This document shows, piece after piece, positions 1-8,870 of a DNA stretch of 64,000 nucleotides; within the stretch, counting starts at the first letter, position 1, and each line of letters starts with the position of its first letter. The notes below the pieces were generated by a model. It did no database searches, was not told the DNA's origin, and saw only the letters and a program-made list of their open reading frames with translations. Origin of the DNA: Clostridia bacterium (GTDB lineage: Bacteria > Bacillota > Clostridia > Oscillospirales > Acutalibacteraceae); assembly GCA_017522225.1 (NCBI GenBank), contig JAFWZR010000005.1, forward strand, positions 1 through 64,000. Direction: 5' to 3'. The position numbers and the translations under genes are program-made.

Positions 1-1
1 C

Positions 2-820
2 ATTACGGGCGTTTATAACCAATATGGAAATCCTGTAACAGATCCTGAAGATCCGGCTTTCATCAATCCTCTTCGTTACCGTAGTTATTATTACGATGAT
101 GAATCAGGACTCTATTACCTTAATTCGAGGTATTATAACCCCGAGTGGGGTTCGTTTATTAGTGCGGATGGTTATGTAAGCACAGGCGAACAAATCGTTG
201 CCAAAAATATGTATGCATACTGTCTTAATAATCCAGCAAATTATGCTGATCCGTCGGGCATGGCTTGTATTTGTATGACACAGAGAGTGCATGGAGATCA
301 TGTTTGCTATGATATTGTAAATACTAAACCGAGCAACTCGTATGATCCATATGAGTATTTGCATGGAACAAATATTGTGAATACGATGCCGAAATATGAG
401 CCTTCTATAGGCGATAACTCTTGGCTCAAAGAAGCCGCAGGGGGCATTACACTTAATTATTCTATAGCAGGTGCTGACGAATTTATAGAAAAATTTTTGG
501 TAACTGTTCCCCAATCACCTCTCATGACTGGTGCTAAGTCTATGATTGGACTTAGTAATGTTTGCGATAATATTGGTATTATATCAATGGCTGCATTATC
601 GTGGCAAATGGCTTGGGATATTACAAATTATCAAGGTAGTCCAGAAAAACAAATCGCTTCCGTTGCACTCAATGTAGTTAATGCAGTTGTTTCAGCGAGT
701 GTCGGCACGGTGATAACTGCGAGTTCTAGTGCTGTAGTTTGGCCCGTTGTGCTTTCTGTAGGTTTATCCATGATAATTGATTCATGCTTTGGAGTTATAA
801 AAGGGAATTTATTGGGATAG
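2..820 (+). CDS. RHS repeat-associated core protein, C-terminal part (5' end outside window)
   Basis: The frame is open from the window edge. It reads through a classic RHS core: an RYRSYYYDDESGLYYLNSRY segment, then YYNPEWGSFISADGY, then an N-x-YAYCLNNPANYADPSG end, which is the point where RHS/YD-repeat polymorphic toxins switch to a variable tip. The tip is about 185 residues and I do not recognise its family. Its last 100 residues are rich in small and hydrophobic residues and may insert in membranes, with no obvious nuclease motif. RHS proteins with variable tips usually act in contact-dependent competition. A small membrane protein follows 12 bp later and is the natural immunity candidate. 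The RHS identity is sure; toxic activity is inferred. Confidence 0.85.
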   Translation: MTGVYNQYGNPVTDPEDPAFINPLRYRSYYYDDESGLYYLNSRYYNPEWGSFISADGYVSTGEQIVAKNMYAYCLNNPANYADPSGMACICMTQRVHGDHVCYDIVNTKPSNSYDPYEYLHGTNIVNTMPKYEPSIGDNSWLKEAAGGITLNYSIAGADEFIEKFLVTVPQSPLMTGAKSMIGLSNVCDNIGIISMAALSWQMAWDITNYQGSPEKQIASVALNVVNAVVSASVGTVITASSSAVVWPVVLSVGLSMIIDSCFGVIKGNLLG

Positions 821-832
821 AGGTGCATATGA

Positions 833-1249
833 TTGTTTTTTGAGAATTTACCTTTTGGTTTATATTCAATAATAGCTCTTTCACTTATACCATTGAGCAT
901 AGTTGCATATATCTTAGGTCAAAAAAGGGAACCTGGAAATCCAATTAACAATATGATATGGTTTTTGTTTCCGTTGTCTATTGTATTATTTTTGAAACGA
1001 TATGTTGTTGAAGTGAATGCTAGTGAATATATAATAAATTTAACTAATATTATACTCGTTATTATTTCCGTTGGCTTTTGTATTGCTTTATGTGTTATTA
1101 TATATCTTTCATATAAACGTGGATATGCAGATAAAAAAAAGATTGAAACACTAAAACCTATGTTAAAAACTAATTCAATAATAGTATTTATTTTGGTTAT
1201 AGTTATAATTATAATAGTCTGTGTAGTTGTAATTAAGATTAAAGAGTAG
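833..1249 (+). CDS. Small membrane protein behind RHS tip, candidate immunity protein
   Basis: This 138-residue protein starts at a TTG preceded by AGAGGTG at about 8 bases; the nearby ATG at 829 is in another frame and stops at once. Four hydrophobic segments are visible (about residues 8-28, 40-58, 67-92 and 112-135) with a short charged loop between the third and fourth. I know no family for it. Its position 12 bp after an RHS gene with a hydrophobic tip suggests a cognate immunity protein, as is usual for polymorphic toxin loci. That role is inference from position only. The coding region is AT-rich compared with the housekeeping genes later in the window, which fits accessory DNA. Confidence 0.6.
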   Translation: MFFENLPFGLYSIIALSLIPLSIVAYILGQKREPGNPINNMIWFLFPLSIVLFLKRYVVEVNASEYIINLTNIILVIISVGFCIALCVIIYLSYKRGYADKKKIETLKPMLKTNSIIVFILVIVIIIIVCVVVIKIKE

Positions 1250-1260
1250 TATTTAGAGTG

Positions 1261-1321
1261 CACAGGGGACGGTTAGCGTGAAAACCTAAACTAGGGGAAA
1301 GACAGGGGACGGTTCTGTGTC
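1261..1321. repeat. REP-like repeat, two copies of ACAGGGGACGGTT
   Basis: ACAGGGGACGGTT occurs at 1262-1274 and again at 1302-1314. The second copy continues as CTGTGTC, which makes the ends GACACAG/CTGTGTC-like. This wording is familiar from REP-type sequences accompanying Y1 (IS200-like) transposases in many bacteria. No transposase lies nearby, so this would be a non-autonomous copy. A near-palindrome CCCCATGGGG follows at 1347-1356. Confidence 0.55.
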
Positions 1322-1375
1322 TTGTTCCTGAAATCTAAAACCAAACCCCATGGGGTAACCACTCCCCATGGGTGA

Positions 1376-1525
1376 CGTCAAAACAGCAACACCTACGAGT
1401 GGGAGAAAGGCAGACAGCTTTCATCAATCGCAAACGAAGACCTCAATATGAGTTTTGAATACAACAGCACAGTCTGTTGTTTAAGAAATACTGAAAAACA
1501 TAAGGCAATCGAATTTGTTTGCTGA
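1376..1525 (+). pseudogene. Displaced RHS repeat fragment
   Basis: The frame from about 1376 to the TGA at 1523 reads NTYEWEKGRQLSSIANED followed by FEYNS, the signature of an RHS/YD repeat unit (Y-x-W-E-x-G-R-Q-L). It has no start codon and a stop closely precedes it. It is therefore a remnant of an RHS gene downstream of the intact tip. Such displaced RHS fragments are typical of loci where C-terminal tips are exchanged by recombination. Confidence 0.7.
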
Positions 1526-1543
1526 AACCAAGGTTGTTTAATT

Positions 1544-1576
1544 GAAAGCATCCGTGAGGGTGCTTTCTTTGTTTTT
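1544..1576 (+). terminator. Intrinsic terminator after RHS locus
   Basis: Stem GAAAGCA (1544-1550) pairs with TGCTTTC (1561-1567) and is followed by TTTGTTTTT. It closes transcription of the RHS region on the + strand. Confidence 0.8.
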
Positions 1577-1621
1577 ATAAGGTTTCAGATCAGATAAGCT
1601 TTTATTGATTTTTGTCTTTGT

Positions 1622-1651
1622 AAAATAAAAGACGCCCCGAATCGGAGCGTC
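1622..1651 (-). terminator. Intrinsic terminator of the first sigma/anti-sigma operon
   Basis: Read on the - strand, GACGCTCCG pairs with CGGGGCGTC (1631-1651) and is followed by TTTTATTTT. It lies about 40 bp past the stop of the small exported protein gene at 1690. Confidence 0.85.
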
Positions 1652-1689
1652 AGTGTCAGAATAAAAAATACTTATATTATTAAAGATTT

Positions 1690-2112
1690 TTATCTGTAGA
1701 TAAAAGGACTATCAGCAGTTGCTGTTTCCACAACCTTGCCGGTTCTGGAATTTTTAACAACTACAGTAGTATATGTTCTATAGGTATATCCTGCCGGTGC
1801 ATACCAAGTTTTTTCAATAGCATTAGCACCAACACTTGTGAATGATTGTGTCTCGGTTTTATAATTTACCCAACCACTACCGTTTGTGCGTTGAAGGGCA
1901 CATGTAAGTGTAAATGTGTAGTCCTCGTATAGACAACTGTAAGTTGATGTGCAAGTTACAAAACCTAAAGAGCCTTCATAAATGCCTGCTGTGACATAGG
2001 ATATGTGAGTATATCGTGGCATAACCTCTGATGCTTCATTAGTTGCGGTTACATTAAAACAACCAACAACAAGTAAAACGAACGCAAATAATAATGCAAA
2101 TACTTTTTTCAA
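1690..2112 (-). CDS. Small exported protein of unknown function
   Basis: 140 residues, starting at TTG with AAAGGAGG 6-8 bases upstream. A signal peptide covers about residues 1-24. It contains VVGC at residue 18, which would pass as a weak lipobox; otherwise cleavage after VTA is likely. The mature part begins with EVMPRYTH and is rich in Thr, Tyr, Ser and Val with regular alternation, which suggests a small all-beta domain. Similar short exported MPRYTH-type proteins are common in gut Clostridia, but I know of no assigned function. It lies 60 bp after the DUF4367 anti-sigma gene and before a terminator, so it is probably the last gene of the sigma operon and may be a target of that sigma factor. 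Confidence 0.7.
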   Translation of the reverse strand: MKKVFALLFAFVLLVVGCFNVTATNEASEVMPRYTHISYVTAGIYEGSLGFVTCTSTYSCLYEDYTFTLTCALQRTNGSGWVNYKTETQSFTSVGANAIEKTWYAPAGYTYRTYTTVVVKNSRTGKVVETATADSPFIYR

Positions 2113-2172
2113 GATGAACCTCCTTTATTACTCTGACAATATAATAAACAACGCCAAAAAGGAAAGGTAACA

Positions 2173-2889
2173 TTATTTGTGTTCAATATGTTTTACAAAA
2201 CCCTGGACATCAACATTAGGATCATCAAAATTGATAAGTATAACAGCATCTATTTCTTTGACAAGCAAAGTGCAAATATTTTTTTGTTTAGCGATTATTA
2301 TCTCCTTACCGTCAATAGTATTTGTGGTATAGTTGTCATATTTTTCTTTATGTAAATTGAGTTTAGCATCGTTAACATTAGAGTGTTCTGTAAAAGAAAT
2401 AGTTTTAACGGTACTATTGTTTTTAAATATTATAGAATTATGGAATTGTTGATTATCAATTTTATCAATTACATATCCCTCTGGTATCCACGTCGGAATA
2501 TACTTGCCTTCATACGCGTCAAGCACAGCACTGTAATCATCTTTTGAAGAAATAACAGATGAATTTGTCGTGTTGCCAATATTCAATATAAACGCCCAAA
2601 CCTTCTCTCTGAAGCCTTTTACAGTTAAAGTAGTGGCCGAAACCCCAAGAAGTAAAACTAGAAGAATTGAAGCAACACGCGCTAATATTTTTCTTTTGCT
2701 CTTTTTATTCTTTTCAAGTTTCTTGAGTTCTGTTGCAATTGACTTTTCCATTTTTTTACGCGAAATATCCGTGTTGGCAAAGGCGGGATCGTTTTTCGCC
2801 TCCTCGACTTCTTTAATAAAAATTTTGTCGTCTTCCTCCAACATCTCGTTAGCAATCAACTTCAATACCAATTCATCGTGTTTATTCAT
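2173..2889 (-). CDS. Membrane-bound anti-sigma factor, DUF4367 type
   Basis: 238 residues. The cytoplasmic N-terminal part (about 1-67) is charged and helical. One membrane segment follows (about 68-88, ILARVASILLVLLLGVSATTL). The outside part carries YIPTWIPEGYVI at about residues 130-141, the hallmark of DUF4367, a domain found in Clostridia anti-sigma proteins. Its start overlaps the end of the sigma gene by 8 bp, so the two are translationally coupled. The expected role is to hold the neighbouring ECF sigma factor at the membrane until an outside signal releases it. No zinc-binding HxxxCxxC motif is visible in the N-terminal part, so the sigma-binding fold differs from classic ZAS proteins. 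Confidence 0.8.
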   Translation of the reverse strand: MNKHDELVLKLIANEMLEEDDKIFIKEVEEAKNDPAFANTDISRKKMEKSIATELKKLEKNKKSKRKILARVASILLVLLLGVSATTLTVKGFREKVWAFILNIGNTTNSSVISSKDDYSAVLDAYEGKYIPTWIPEGYVIDKIDNQQFHNSIIFKNNSTVKTISFTEHSNVNDAKLNLHKEKYDNYTTNTIDGKEIIIAKQKNICTLLVKEIDAVILINFDDPNVDVQGFVKHIEHK

Positions 2890-3442
2890 ATTTATTCACT
2901 CTCTTCATTTCCTTCTTCAATTTCTTTGCGCTGCGGTATACTGTCATTTTGACGCTGGATTCTTTAATATTAAATGCTTCAGCGATTTCTCTATCGTTTA
3001 ACTCCAAGGCATATTTCATAACTAACAGGTCACGGTCTCTTTCAGAAAGATTTTGCAAGTTTGTCTTCGCATCCTCGTATGTGAGCTTGAGTTCCACATA
3101 AGATTCCGTTTCATTCTCACTGGGTTCATCAATTAAATAATCTGCAATATCAGCAGGTATAATGTTTTCTCTTGATGACTTTATAAGGTGGTTCAGCGCG
3201 GTGTTTTTTGCAGTTACCCATATGTATTTGTGTAATTGCTGTGGTGCAGAAAAAGATCTAAGCAAATCAACATGTCTTGTCAGCTTGACGATGCAATCTT
3301 GTACGAGGTCATCTACTGTATACGGATCGCGAACATATCGATTAATACACTTTTTAATCATTGGAGTATATTCTTCATAGATATCGTTCATAAAATTAAA
3401 GTCATCTATATCATCAAGTCTATCGATGACAAAAAGAATCAT
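2882..3442 (-). CDS. ECF-type RNA polymerase sigma factor
   Basis: 186 residues, with AGGAGG upstream of the ATG at 3442. Region 2 is seen as YTVDDLVQDCIVKL, with helix LHKYIWVTAKNTALNHL behind it. Region 4 is the helix-turn-helix DREIAEAFNIKESSVKMTVY near the C-terminus. The linker of about 25 acidic residues between them is usual for ECF factors. It is first in a three-gene operon with its DUF4367 anti-sigma and a small exported protein. Such factors normally autoregulate, but no promoter with a clear repeated -35/-10 pair could be fixed here. Confidence 0.9.
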   Translation of the reverse strand: MILFVIDRLDDIDDFNFMNDIYEEYTPMIKKCINRYVRDPYTVDDLVQDCIVKLTRHVDLLRSFSAPQQLHKYIWVTAKNTALNHLIKSSRENIIPADIADYLIDEPSENETESYVELKLTYEDAKTNLQNLSERDRDLLVMKYALELNDREIAEAFNIKESSVKMTVYRSAKKLKKEMKRVNKYE

Positions 3443-3653
3443 ACATATCCTCCTAAATCTGACAAAATTTTACATTATTCTACCATTGTTTAACAATTTA
3501 GGCAAGTGTATTTTCGGATAACGGTTTAATAGGAGGTTACGTGTGCTGTTAATGTTGCAAATATGTTTGTAATAAATGAAATTGGAAGGGTTTTTGAAAA
3601 TGAGTATTATTAACAAAATGAGAGCGGTCTTCACTTTAGCGGTTTATTAATAA

Positions 3654-3692
3654 CAAAAAAGCCCCTTTTTCTGTATAGAAAAAAGAGCTTTT
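3654..3692 (-). terminator. Terminator of the surface-protein operon; rest of the 3443-3752 gap
   Basis: On the - strand, AAGCTCTTTTTT pairs with AAAAAGGGGCTT around a short loop and runs into TTTTGTTA. It ends the operon 10323-3753. The remaining 200 bp up to the sigma gene at 3442 must hold that gene's promoter. Apart from AT-rich sequence I see no further gene or repeat there. Confidence 0.75.
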
Positions 3693-3752
3693 GTTGATTT
3701 TCCCTTAACTTAATAGCATTGAGGAAACCCTGCCGTTTTTTGTCTATGAAAA

Positions 3753-6389
3753 CTATGCAAAAATTTCTATCAGCCATTTGAAAATCATTGCCAGGAAATC
3801 CGGCATTGAGTTGAAGAAATCAACAAAGGTGTTACTCTTTTCTACGGGAGTTTCTGAAGCTTCGAGTTCAGTTTTTTCTGTTCCAGCTTCAGGATCGGGT
3901 ATTTCCTCTTTTTCCACGATTGACTCATCATCTTCAATTATGATTTCGGGAGATTGGTCAATCAGATTTGAATAAGAAATATAGGATGCTGTTTCAACAA
4001 GCGTTTCTGTCGGCATCGTCTGGTCAATATCCGACAGCATCGTGCCTGCCTGATTGATAATTTCAACATCAAGCTGATCTATAACACCGTCGTGGTTACA
4101 GTCCGCTGCAGCCCATACCGCCTCGCCTACATCTTCCTTTGTAAGCATTCCGTTTGCAAGACAATCCACAATAATCGCATCCTGACCGTCATACCACGAG
4201 TCACCGTTTGTGTCACCGTAGATAACAACCTCGAACTCTTCCTGAGTTCCGTCGCCGTAGGTAATTGTTATAACAGAGCCTGTGCCGAGATTTGAGCTTT
4301 GGTCAGAAGAAATGCTAACACTTTCGTCCATATTAAAGCTTGAAGAAGCATATTCTAGAGTGGAGCCTGCCTCAAAGCCTGAAATCATACCGTGAGTTGC
4401 CTGCAATTCAGATAAAACAGAAGGAATAACTTTTTCTTCTTTCATGCTGCAGGTAGTACACACTCTCATTTCAAGTCCGTCAGACCAACCTGTCGGATAG
4501 ATAAGATATTCCCAATCCGTCCAGGTATGCTGATTTGCAGATTTTATAATTTTCTCTTCATAATAATCGCATCTGTTGCAGGTTGTGACCCCGAGACCGT
4601 CCTCTTTACAGGTTGCACTCTTGACGATTTCTTTATGCAAGCTGTGCCCGAGAGCCGCGGGAGTATACTTGATATAACTGTCACCGCATACAGAACATCT
4701 GTAATGGCTTTTGCCTGAGCTTGTGCAGGTTGCCGGCTCAGAAGTTCTGTGAACATATTTGTGGTCGATAAGCGGAAGCTCTTCAGTATATGTGTCACCG
4801 CAAACGCAGGTATATGTTTTAACACCCTTGGTTACACATGTCGCCGCAGTTGTTACTTCAAAAGCGTAGGAATGAATGTGCAAGCTGATATCGTGGTGAT
4901 CTTCAAGCATAACAAAACCATTGTTTTCGTTTGCACCGTCAACCATAAACGATCTTTGCTCACTGCCGATCTCCTTTGCAAACGATTCTGATTTTAATAC
5001 TTCTTCCCTTTCTGAATAAACGCCCTCGGGCGGCAGATAATATGCCGCTTGATCTGCCCAGAAAGCAATATCCCACTGAGTTGCTTCAAAATCACCTGAT
5101 CCGCTTATCAGAAGTCCTTTTTCTCTGTTGTAATAAACATTATGGCAACGCCAGACACATCCGTCGAATTTGCCGAAAAGTGCACCGATATATTCTCCGT
5201 TTGCTGTAACATCACCCGCAGAGTATGAGTGGTAAAGATTTGGGTAATTGGCTCTTTGTATATAATCAATATAATAGTCGCGCTCGTTGAACAGATAAAC
5301 CAAATCGTTATCAACCGCCCATGTCGGCGGATAAACCGCATATTCGTAACCGTCACCGACATAAATATCTCTGTATGCTTCGATGCGAGACTGCAACATA
5401 CCGAGTTCTCTGGCTTCCGATTCAAGGTTATCACCCGGAGTGTAGAAGGATCCTGCAAATCCACCGACATAGTCGTTTCCGCTGACAGAGCCTGTGTGGT
5501 AGCAGAATTTCATTTCGTAGCCATCAAGTTCAATTGCACCTGCAATACCACCAATGTAATCACCCGTAGATTCAACCGAGCCGACATTTGTACAGCCGTC
5601 TATACCTGTAACATCTGTACCGATTGTTGATGTTAAACCGCCGACATAGCTACCGTCTGAAATTACCTTGCCGTTATTGATACAATCAACAAACCATTCG
5701 GTTTCATTCTGCAAACCGACGATACCGCCACAATAATCCGAACCGATAACAGTTCCGTTGTTTTTGCAGGATTGGAAATAAGAACAAGTATTTGCTTTAC
5801 CGACGATACCGCCTGTGTTTGCTGCACGGTTAATGATTATTCCGTCAAAGGTAATGTTTGAAAAAAACGAATTTTCAGCTACACCGCAAAGCGCACCGAC
5901 ATTTTCCACAGGTGTTTCACGCAGGTCAAAAAGTGAATTGCTGATTTTAATGTTCATAAATTTAGCGGATGAAGCCTCACTGAATAAGCCTTGTGACGTC
6001 ATGTAAAGTCCGCTGATTGAATAACCGTTACTTATAAGCTCACCCTTGAAAACCAGTGCTGATTCACATAGTATAAGATCGCTTTCTTCCGTAATTTCTT
6101 TACCGTTATAAAGAGGTGTGTTGTTTTCGTCAAGAGAAAAAACGCCGTCGTTTATAACGATGTCGGAGGTCAGCGCAAATGTAGCGCCTTCACAGGTCTG
6201 ACCCCGCTGATTAATTAGCTTTATGAATGTTTTAAAATCGTTGTAGTTTTCAATGCGATAAAATCCTCCGCTTTCAATTTCCGTATCTAACGAAAACGAA
6301 CCGTCCGATGCGAGTGTGAGCGTAGGCATACAGGTGATGATTAACGCCACACAAAGCAGGACACATACTGTTTTAAACCTTTTGCTCAT
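3753..6389 (-). CDS. Large exported GLUG-repeat protein with dockerin and C-terminal aromatic tail
   Basis: 878 residues, ATG behind AAGGAGG. A signal peptide covers 1-28. Residues about 100-440 hold several GLUG-type repeats (V-G-G-I-V-G, Y-I-G-G-I-A-G, Y-V-G-G-F-A-G), a beta-helix motif of adhesins and M26-type proteins. Residues about 510-650 carry four Cys-rich repeats of the kind C-x-x-C-G or C-x-x-C-x, each after a Gly-x5-Cys. A type I dockerin-like domain follows at about 715-785, with two calcium loops, DTNGDSWYDGQD and DCNHDGVIDQLD. After an acidic linker the protein ends in an aromatic amphipathic segment (FVDFFNSMPDFLAMIFKWLI). The module from the pre-dockerin domain to the tail resembles that of the papain-like protein at 60322. 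It is last in the sigma/anti-sigma/LRR operon. Likely a cell-surface adhesin or scaffold; no enzyme domain is visible. Confidence 0.85.
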   Translation of the reverse strand: MSKRFKTVCVLLCVALIITCMPTLTLASDGSFSLDTEIESGGFYRIENYNDFKTFIKLINQRGQTCEGATFALTSDIVINDGVFSLDENNTPLYNGKEITEESDLILCESALVFKGELISNGYSISGLYMTSQGLFSEASSAKFMNIKISNSLFDLRETPVENVGALCGVAENSFFSNITFDGIIINRAANTGGIVGKANTCSYFQSCKNNGTVIGSDYCGGIVGLQNETEWFVDCINNGKVISDGSYVGGLTSTIGTDVTGIDGCTNVGSVESTGDYIGGIAGAIELDGYEMKFCYHTGSVSGNDYVGGFAGSFYTPGDNLESEARELGMLQSRIEAYRDIYVGDGYEYAVYPPTWAVDNDLVYLFNERDYYIDYIQRANYPNLYHSYSAGDVTANGEYIGALFGKFDGCVWRCHNVYYNREKGLLISGSGDFEATQWDIAFWADQAAYYLPPEGVYSEREEVLKSESFAKEIGSEQRSFMVDGANENNGFVMLEDHHDISLHIHSYAFEVTTAATCVTKGVKTYTCVCGDTYTEELPLIDHKYVHRTSEPATCTSSGKSHYRCSVCGDSYIKYTPAALGHSLHKEIVKSATCKEDGLGVTTCNRCDYYEEKIIKSANQHTWTDWEYLIYPTGWSDGLEMRVCTTCSMKEEKVIPSVLSELQATHGMISGFEAGSTLEYASSSFNMDESVSISSDQSSNLGTGSVITITYGDGTQEEFEVVIYGDTNGDSWYDGQDAIIVDCLANGMLTKEDVGEAVWAAADCNHDGVIDQLDVEIINQAGTMLSDIDQTMPTETLVETASYISYSNLIDQSPEIIIEDDESIVEKEEIPDPEAGTEKTELEASETPVEKSNTFVDFFNSMPDFLAMIFKWLIEIFA

Positions 6390-6407
6390 ATAATTACCTC
6401 CTTAAAT

Positions 6408-8870
6408 TCATTTAAAGATGCCGAGAAACCAGTTGAATACTGTTACAAAGAAATCTGCTATCGCATTGAAGAACTGAACGATCGGGCTGGGCTTTTCCTG
6501 AGTTATTTCAAAATTAACAGTTGCCGTGCCCTTGTAATTACCTATTCCTTTAATTCTTACGGTACCGGTCCCGATTGAATTATTGTTTTCATAGGTAATA
6601 GAATAGTCCTTACCCTCCTGAAGCTTTTGTCCGCCGAATTTAAGAGAAACTTCGGGAGTGATAGCGACTCCTTCATATTTTTGGTCAGGGATTGATGAAA
6701 ACTGTACATCGGCAATATTTTTTGCAATGATTGCAAAATCAGCCTTTGAGACAAGCATATCAAAATCCCCCTTTCCCGTTACAACAACACTTGCATTTCC
6801 TACATTAACATTATTGTAGAAATCTGCCGTGTAATCGATTTTGCCAAGCTTTTGCGAAGACATTGATACAGTCAACGCAGGCTTTATTTCCTTTGTTGTA
6901 TAAGTCTGATTCGGAATGGGGTCAACAACGAGAGTTGTTACCTTAATTTTTTGTTTTTGGGCATAGTCCTCTGCATAGGAATCCTCCCAACAGAAAATTG
7001 TAACCTTTTCAGAGCCGTCGAAAGCATCGTCTGCGATTTTTTCAACGGAATCCGCAATGACGACAGTCTCGAGATTTTCGCAGTCTGCAAAAGCCTGAGA
7101 GCCGATTTCGTTTACATTACCTCCGAGCGAAACTGTCTGCAATTCACTGCAGCACATAAAGCTCTGTGCACCGATATACTGCTTTTCCTCCGGTTCGTAA
7201 TCACCCTTACCTATCTTTGCCGCTTCAATACTCGAGCCGTAGAATGCCCGATCGGAGATGCCGTGGGTATCCGTGAAGTCAAATCCTCTCAACGGACAAC
7301 CATAGAAAGCATCCTTGCCTATTATTTTTTCTGCAGGATTCCACTCAAGGATATCAAGCGATTTGCAGTCATAAAAAGCTCTGTAAGGGATATTCGTTAC
7401 GCTTGTAGGTACGCAAGCTTTTTTCAGCTCGTAACATCCTGTAAACGCACTTGAGCCAATTTCTTCTACACTCTCAGGGAGTATAATTTCCTCTAAATTG
7501 GAACAGCCATAAAAGCTTTCTTTTCCGATTACGCGCAGACCATCGTTAAAATTGATTTTCTTCAATTCGTACATCTCTACGAATGTGCCGCGCATTTCTT
7601 TAAGGTTTTTCGGTAAGGTTATTTCTTCAATCATTATGCAACGGTGAAAAAGTGCGTCACCAAGATACTCCACACTGTCGGGCAGATTTGCATTCATTTC
7701 GGGCACATCAACAGAATAATCTTCTATACCCGTAAAACAAATTGCTTTATCGCAGATAACTTTCAGGCCGTCAGGCAATTTTGTTGACATTTTAGATGAA
7801 GAATTTTTATTGTAAAACAATCCGTCCGGAAGAACCTCAACACCCTGAGGAATATTGACACTTTCAAGGGATTTACACTCCAAAAAGGAGCAGTAGCCAA
7901 AACGCTCCAGACTTTCGGGGACGATAACTTCGATGAGATTATCATCTCCCGCAAAGGCATAGCTACCGATAGTTTTAACGCCTTCGGGAAGAATTACTTT
8001 TTTGAAATTATATGTATGTTCAAACTCGAGAGCCCACCACTGATCTCCCGCTTTTGTTGCTTGTGAAAAAGCAAAATCGCCAACAGCAACAACAGGATGA
8101 CCGTCAATTTTGTTCGGCACGGTAACTTCTTCCGCATCAAAATTGGTATAGCGTACGATTGTTGCTCCGTCCTGATTGAGCGTATACTGATAATCTACGC
8201 TTGTCAGAACGGTTTCGTCATCGCTGTTGCGCAGCTTGTAACGATAGGTGCCATCCTCATAAAACTGCTTCATTCCAAGCTCCTGCAACTTAGAATCTAT
8301 GCTCAACGACGGAATTCCCTTGAAAACCAATTCAGCAGTTTCGGGGAAATCGACCAAATTTACTGAAATAGAGCAGTGATTTGCAAACTCTTTCTCGAAA
8401 ACTATTTCCTTAAGCTGCAGACCCCAGAATCCTGTTAATGCAAACATAGTCACCGTTGAAGGAATACTCAGGCTTTCAACTGCCGTAAAATCAAAAATGT
8501 TGCTGTAGAGACTGACAAGACCGTCAGAAAGGTTGACCGTTCTGAGTGATGAGCATTGAATAAAAGCATACTCACGGATGGTTTCTATGCTTGACGGGAC
8601 AGTAACCTCAATCAATGTTTTGTTATCTCTGAAAGCTTCCTTGCCGATAACTTTGACAGGTCTGTTGCCGAGAACAGACGGTACTTCAACAACAGCATCC
8701 GTACCATTGTATTTCGTTATCGTTGCATATTCGTCAAAATAAATGATGTACTCCCAGTCGCCATAGGTCAGGGCGTCTGCCTCAATCGTAAAATCGCCGA
8801 GACTGACCATTCCGACGGTTGTAATAATCGCCAGAAAAAGTGAAATAATTTTTGAAAGAGTTTTATTCAT
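6408..8870 (-). CDS. BspA-type leucine-rich repeat surface protein
   Basis: About 820 residues. ATG at 8870 has GGGTG 6 bases upstream and overlaps the end of the anti-sigma gene by 8 bp; a GTG lies 9 bp further out. A signal peptide covers about 1-33. Residues about 45-640 are tandem LRR_5 (BspA/TpLRR) units with the repeating I-G-x-x-A-F-x-x-C-x-x-L pattern. Two MBG/YDG-like beta domains follow (about 655-790; IPDQKYEGVAITPEVSLKFG is the clearest). The end is a Phe/Trp-rich amphipathic tail (FFNAIADFFVTVFNWFLGIF). BspA-like repeats serve in adhesion to host or other cells. It is followed 18 bp later by the GLUG/dockerin gene, so both are made together under the sigma factor at 9802. Confidence 0.9.
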   Translation of the reverse strand: MNKTLSKIISLFLAIITTVGMVSLGDFTIEADALTYGDWEYIIYFDEYATITKYNGTDAVVEVPSVLGNRPVKVIGKEAFRDNKTLIEVTVPSSIETIREYAFIQCSSLRTVNLSDGLVSLYSNIFDFTAVESLSIPSTVTMFALTGFWGLQLKEIVFEKEFANHCSISVNLVDFPETAELVFKGIPSLSIDSKLQELGMKQFYEDGTYRYKLRNSDDETVLTSVDYQYTLNQDGATIVRYTNFDAEEVTVPNKIDGHPVVAVGDFAFSQATKAGDQWWALEFEHTYNFKKVILPEGVKTIGSYAFAGDDNLIEVIVPESLERFGYCSFLECKSLESVNIPQGVEVLPDGLFYNKNSSSKMSTKLPDGLKVICDKAICFTGIEDYSVDVPEMNANLPDSVEYLGDALFHRCIMIEEITLPKNLKEMRGTFVEMYELKKINFNDGLRVIGKESFYGCSNLEEIILPESVEEIGSSAFTGCYELKKACVPTSVTNIPYRAFYDCKSLDILEWNPAEKIIGKDAFYGCPLRGFDFTDTHGISDRAFYGSSIEAAKIGKGDYEPEEKQYIGAQSFMCCSELQTVSLGGNVNEIGSQAFADCENLETVVIADSVEKIADDAFDGSEKVTIFCWEDSYAEDYAQKQKIKVTTLVVDPIPNQTYTTKEIKPALTVSMSSQKLGKIDYTADFYNNVNVGNASVVVTGKGDFDMLVSKADFAIIAKNIADVQFSSIPDQKYEGVAITPEVSLKFGGQKLQEGKDYSITYENNNSIGTGTVRIKGIGNYKGTATVNFEITQEKPSPIVQFFNAIADFFVTVFNWFLGIFK

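Noticed and set aside
1340..1375. CCCCATGGGG palindrome considered as an operator or terminator
   Set aside because: No T-run, no promoter next to it, and it lies in a repeat/remnant region.
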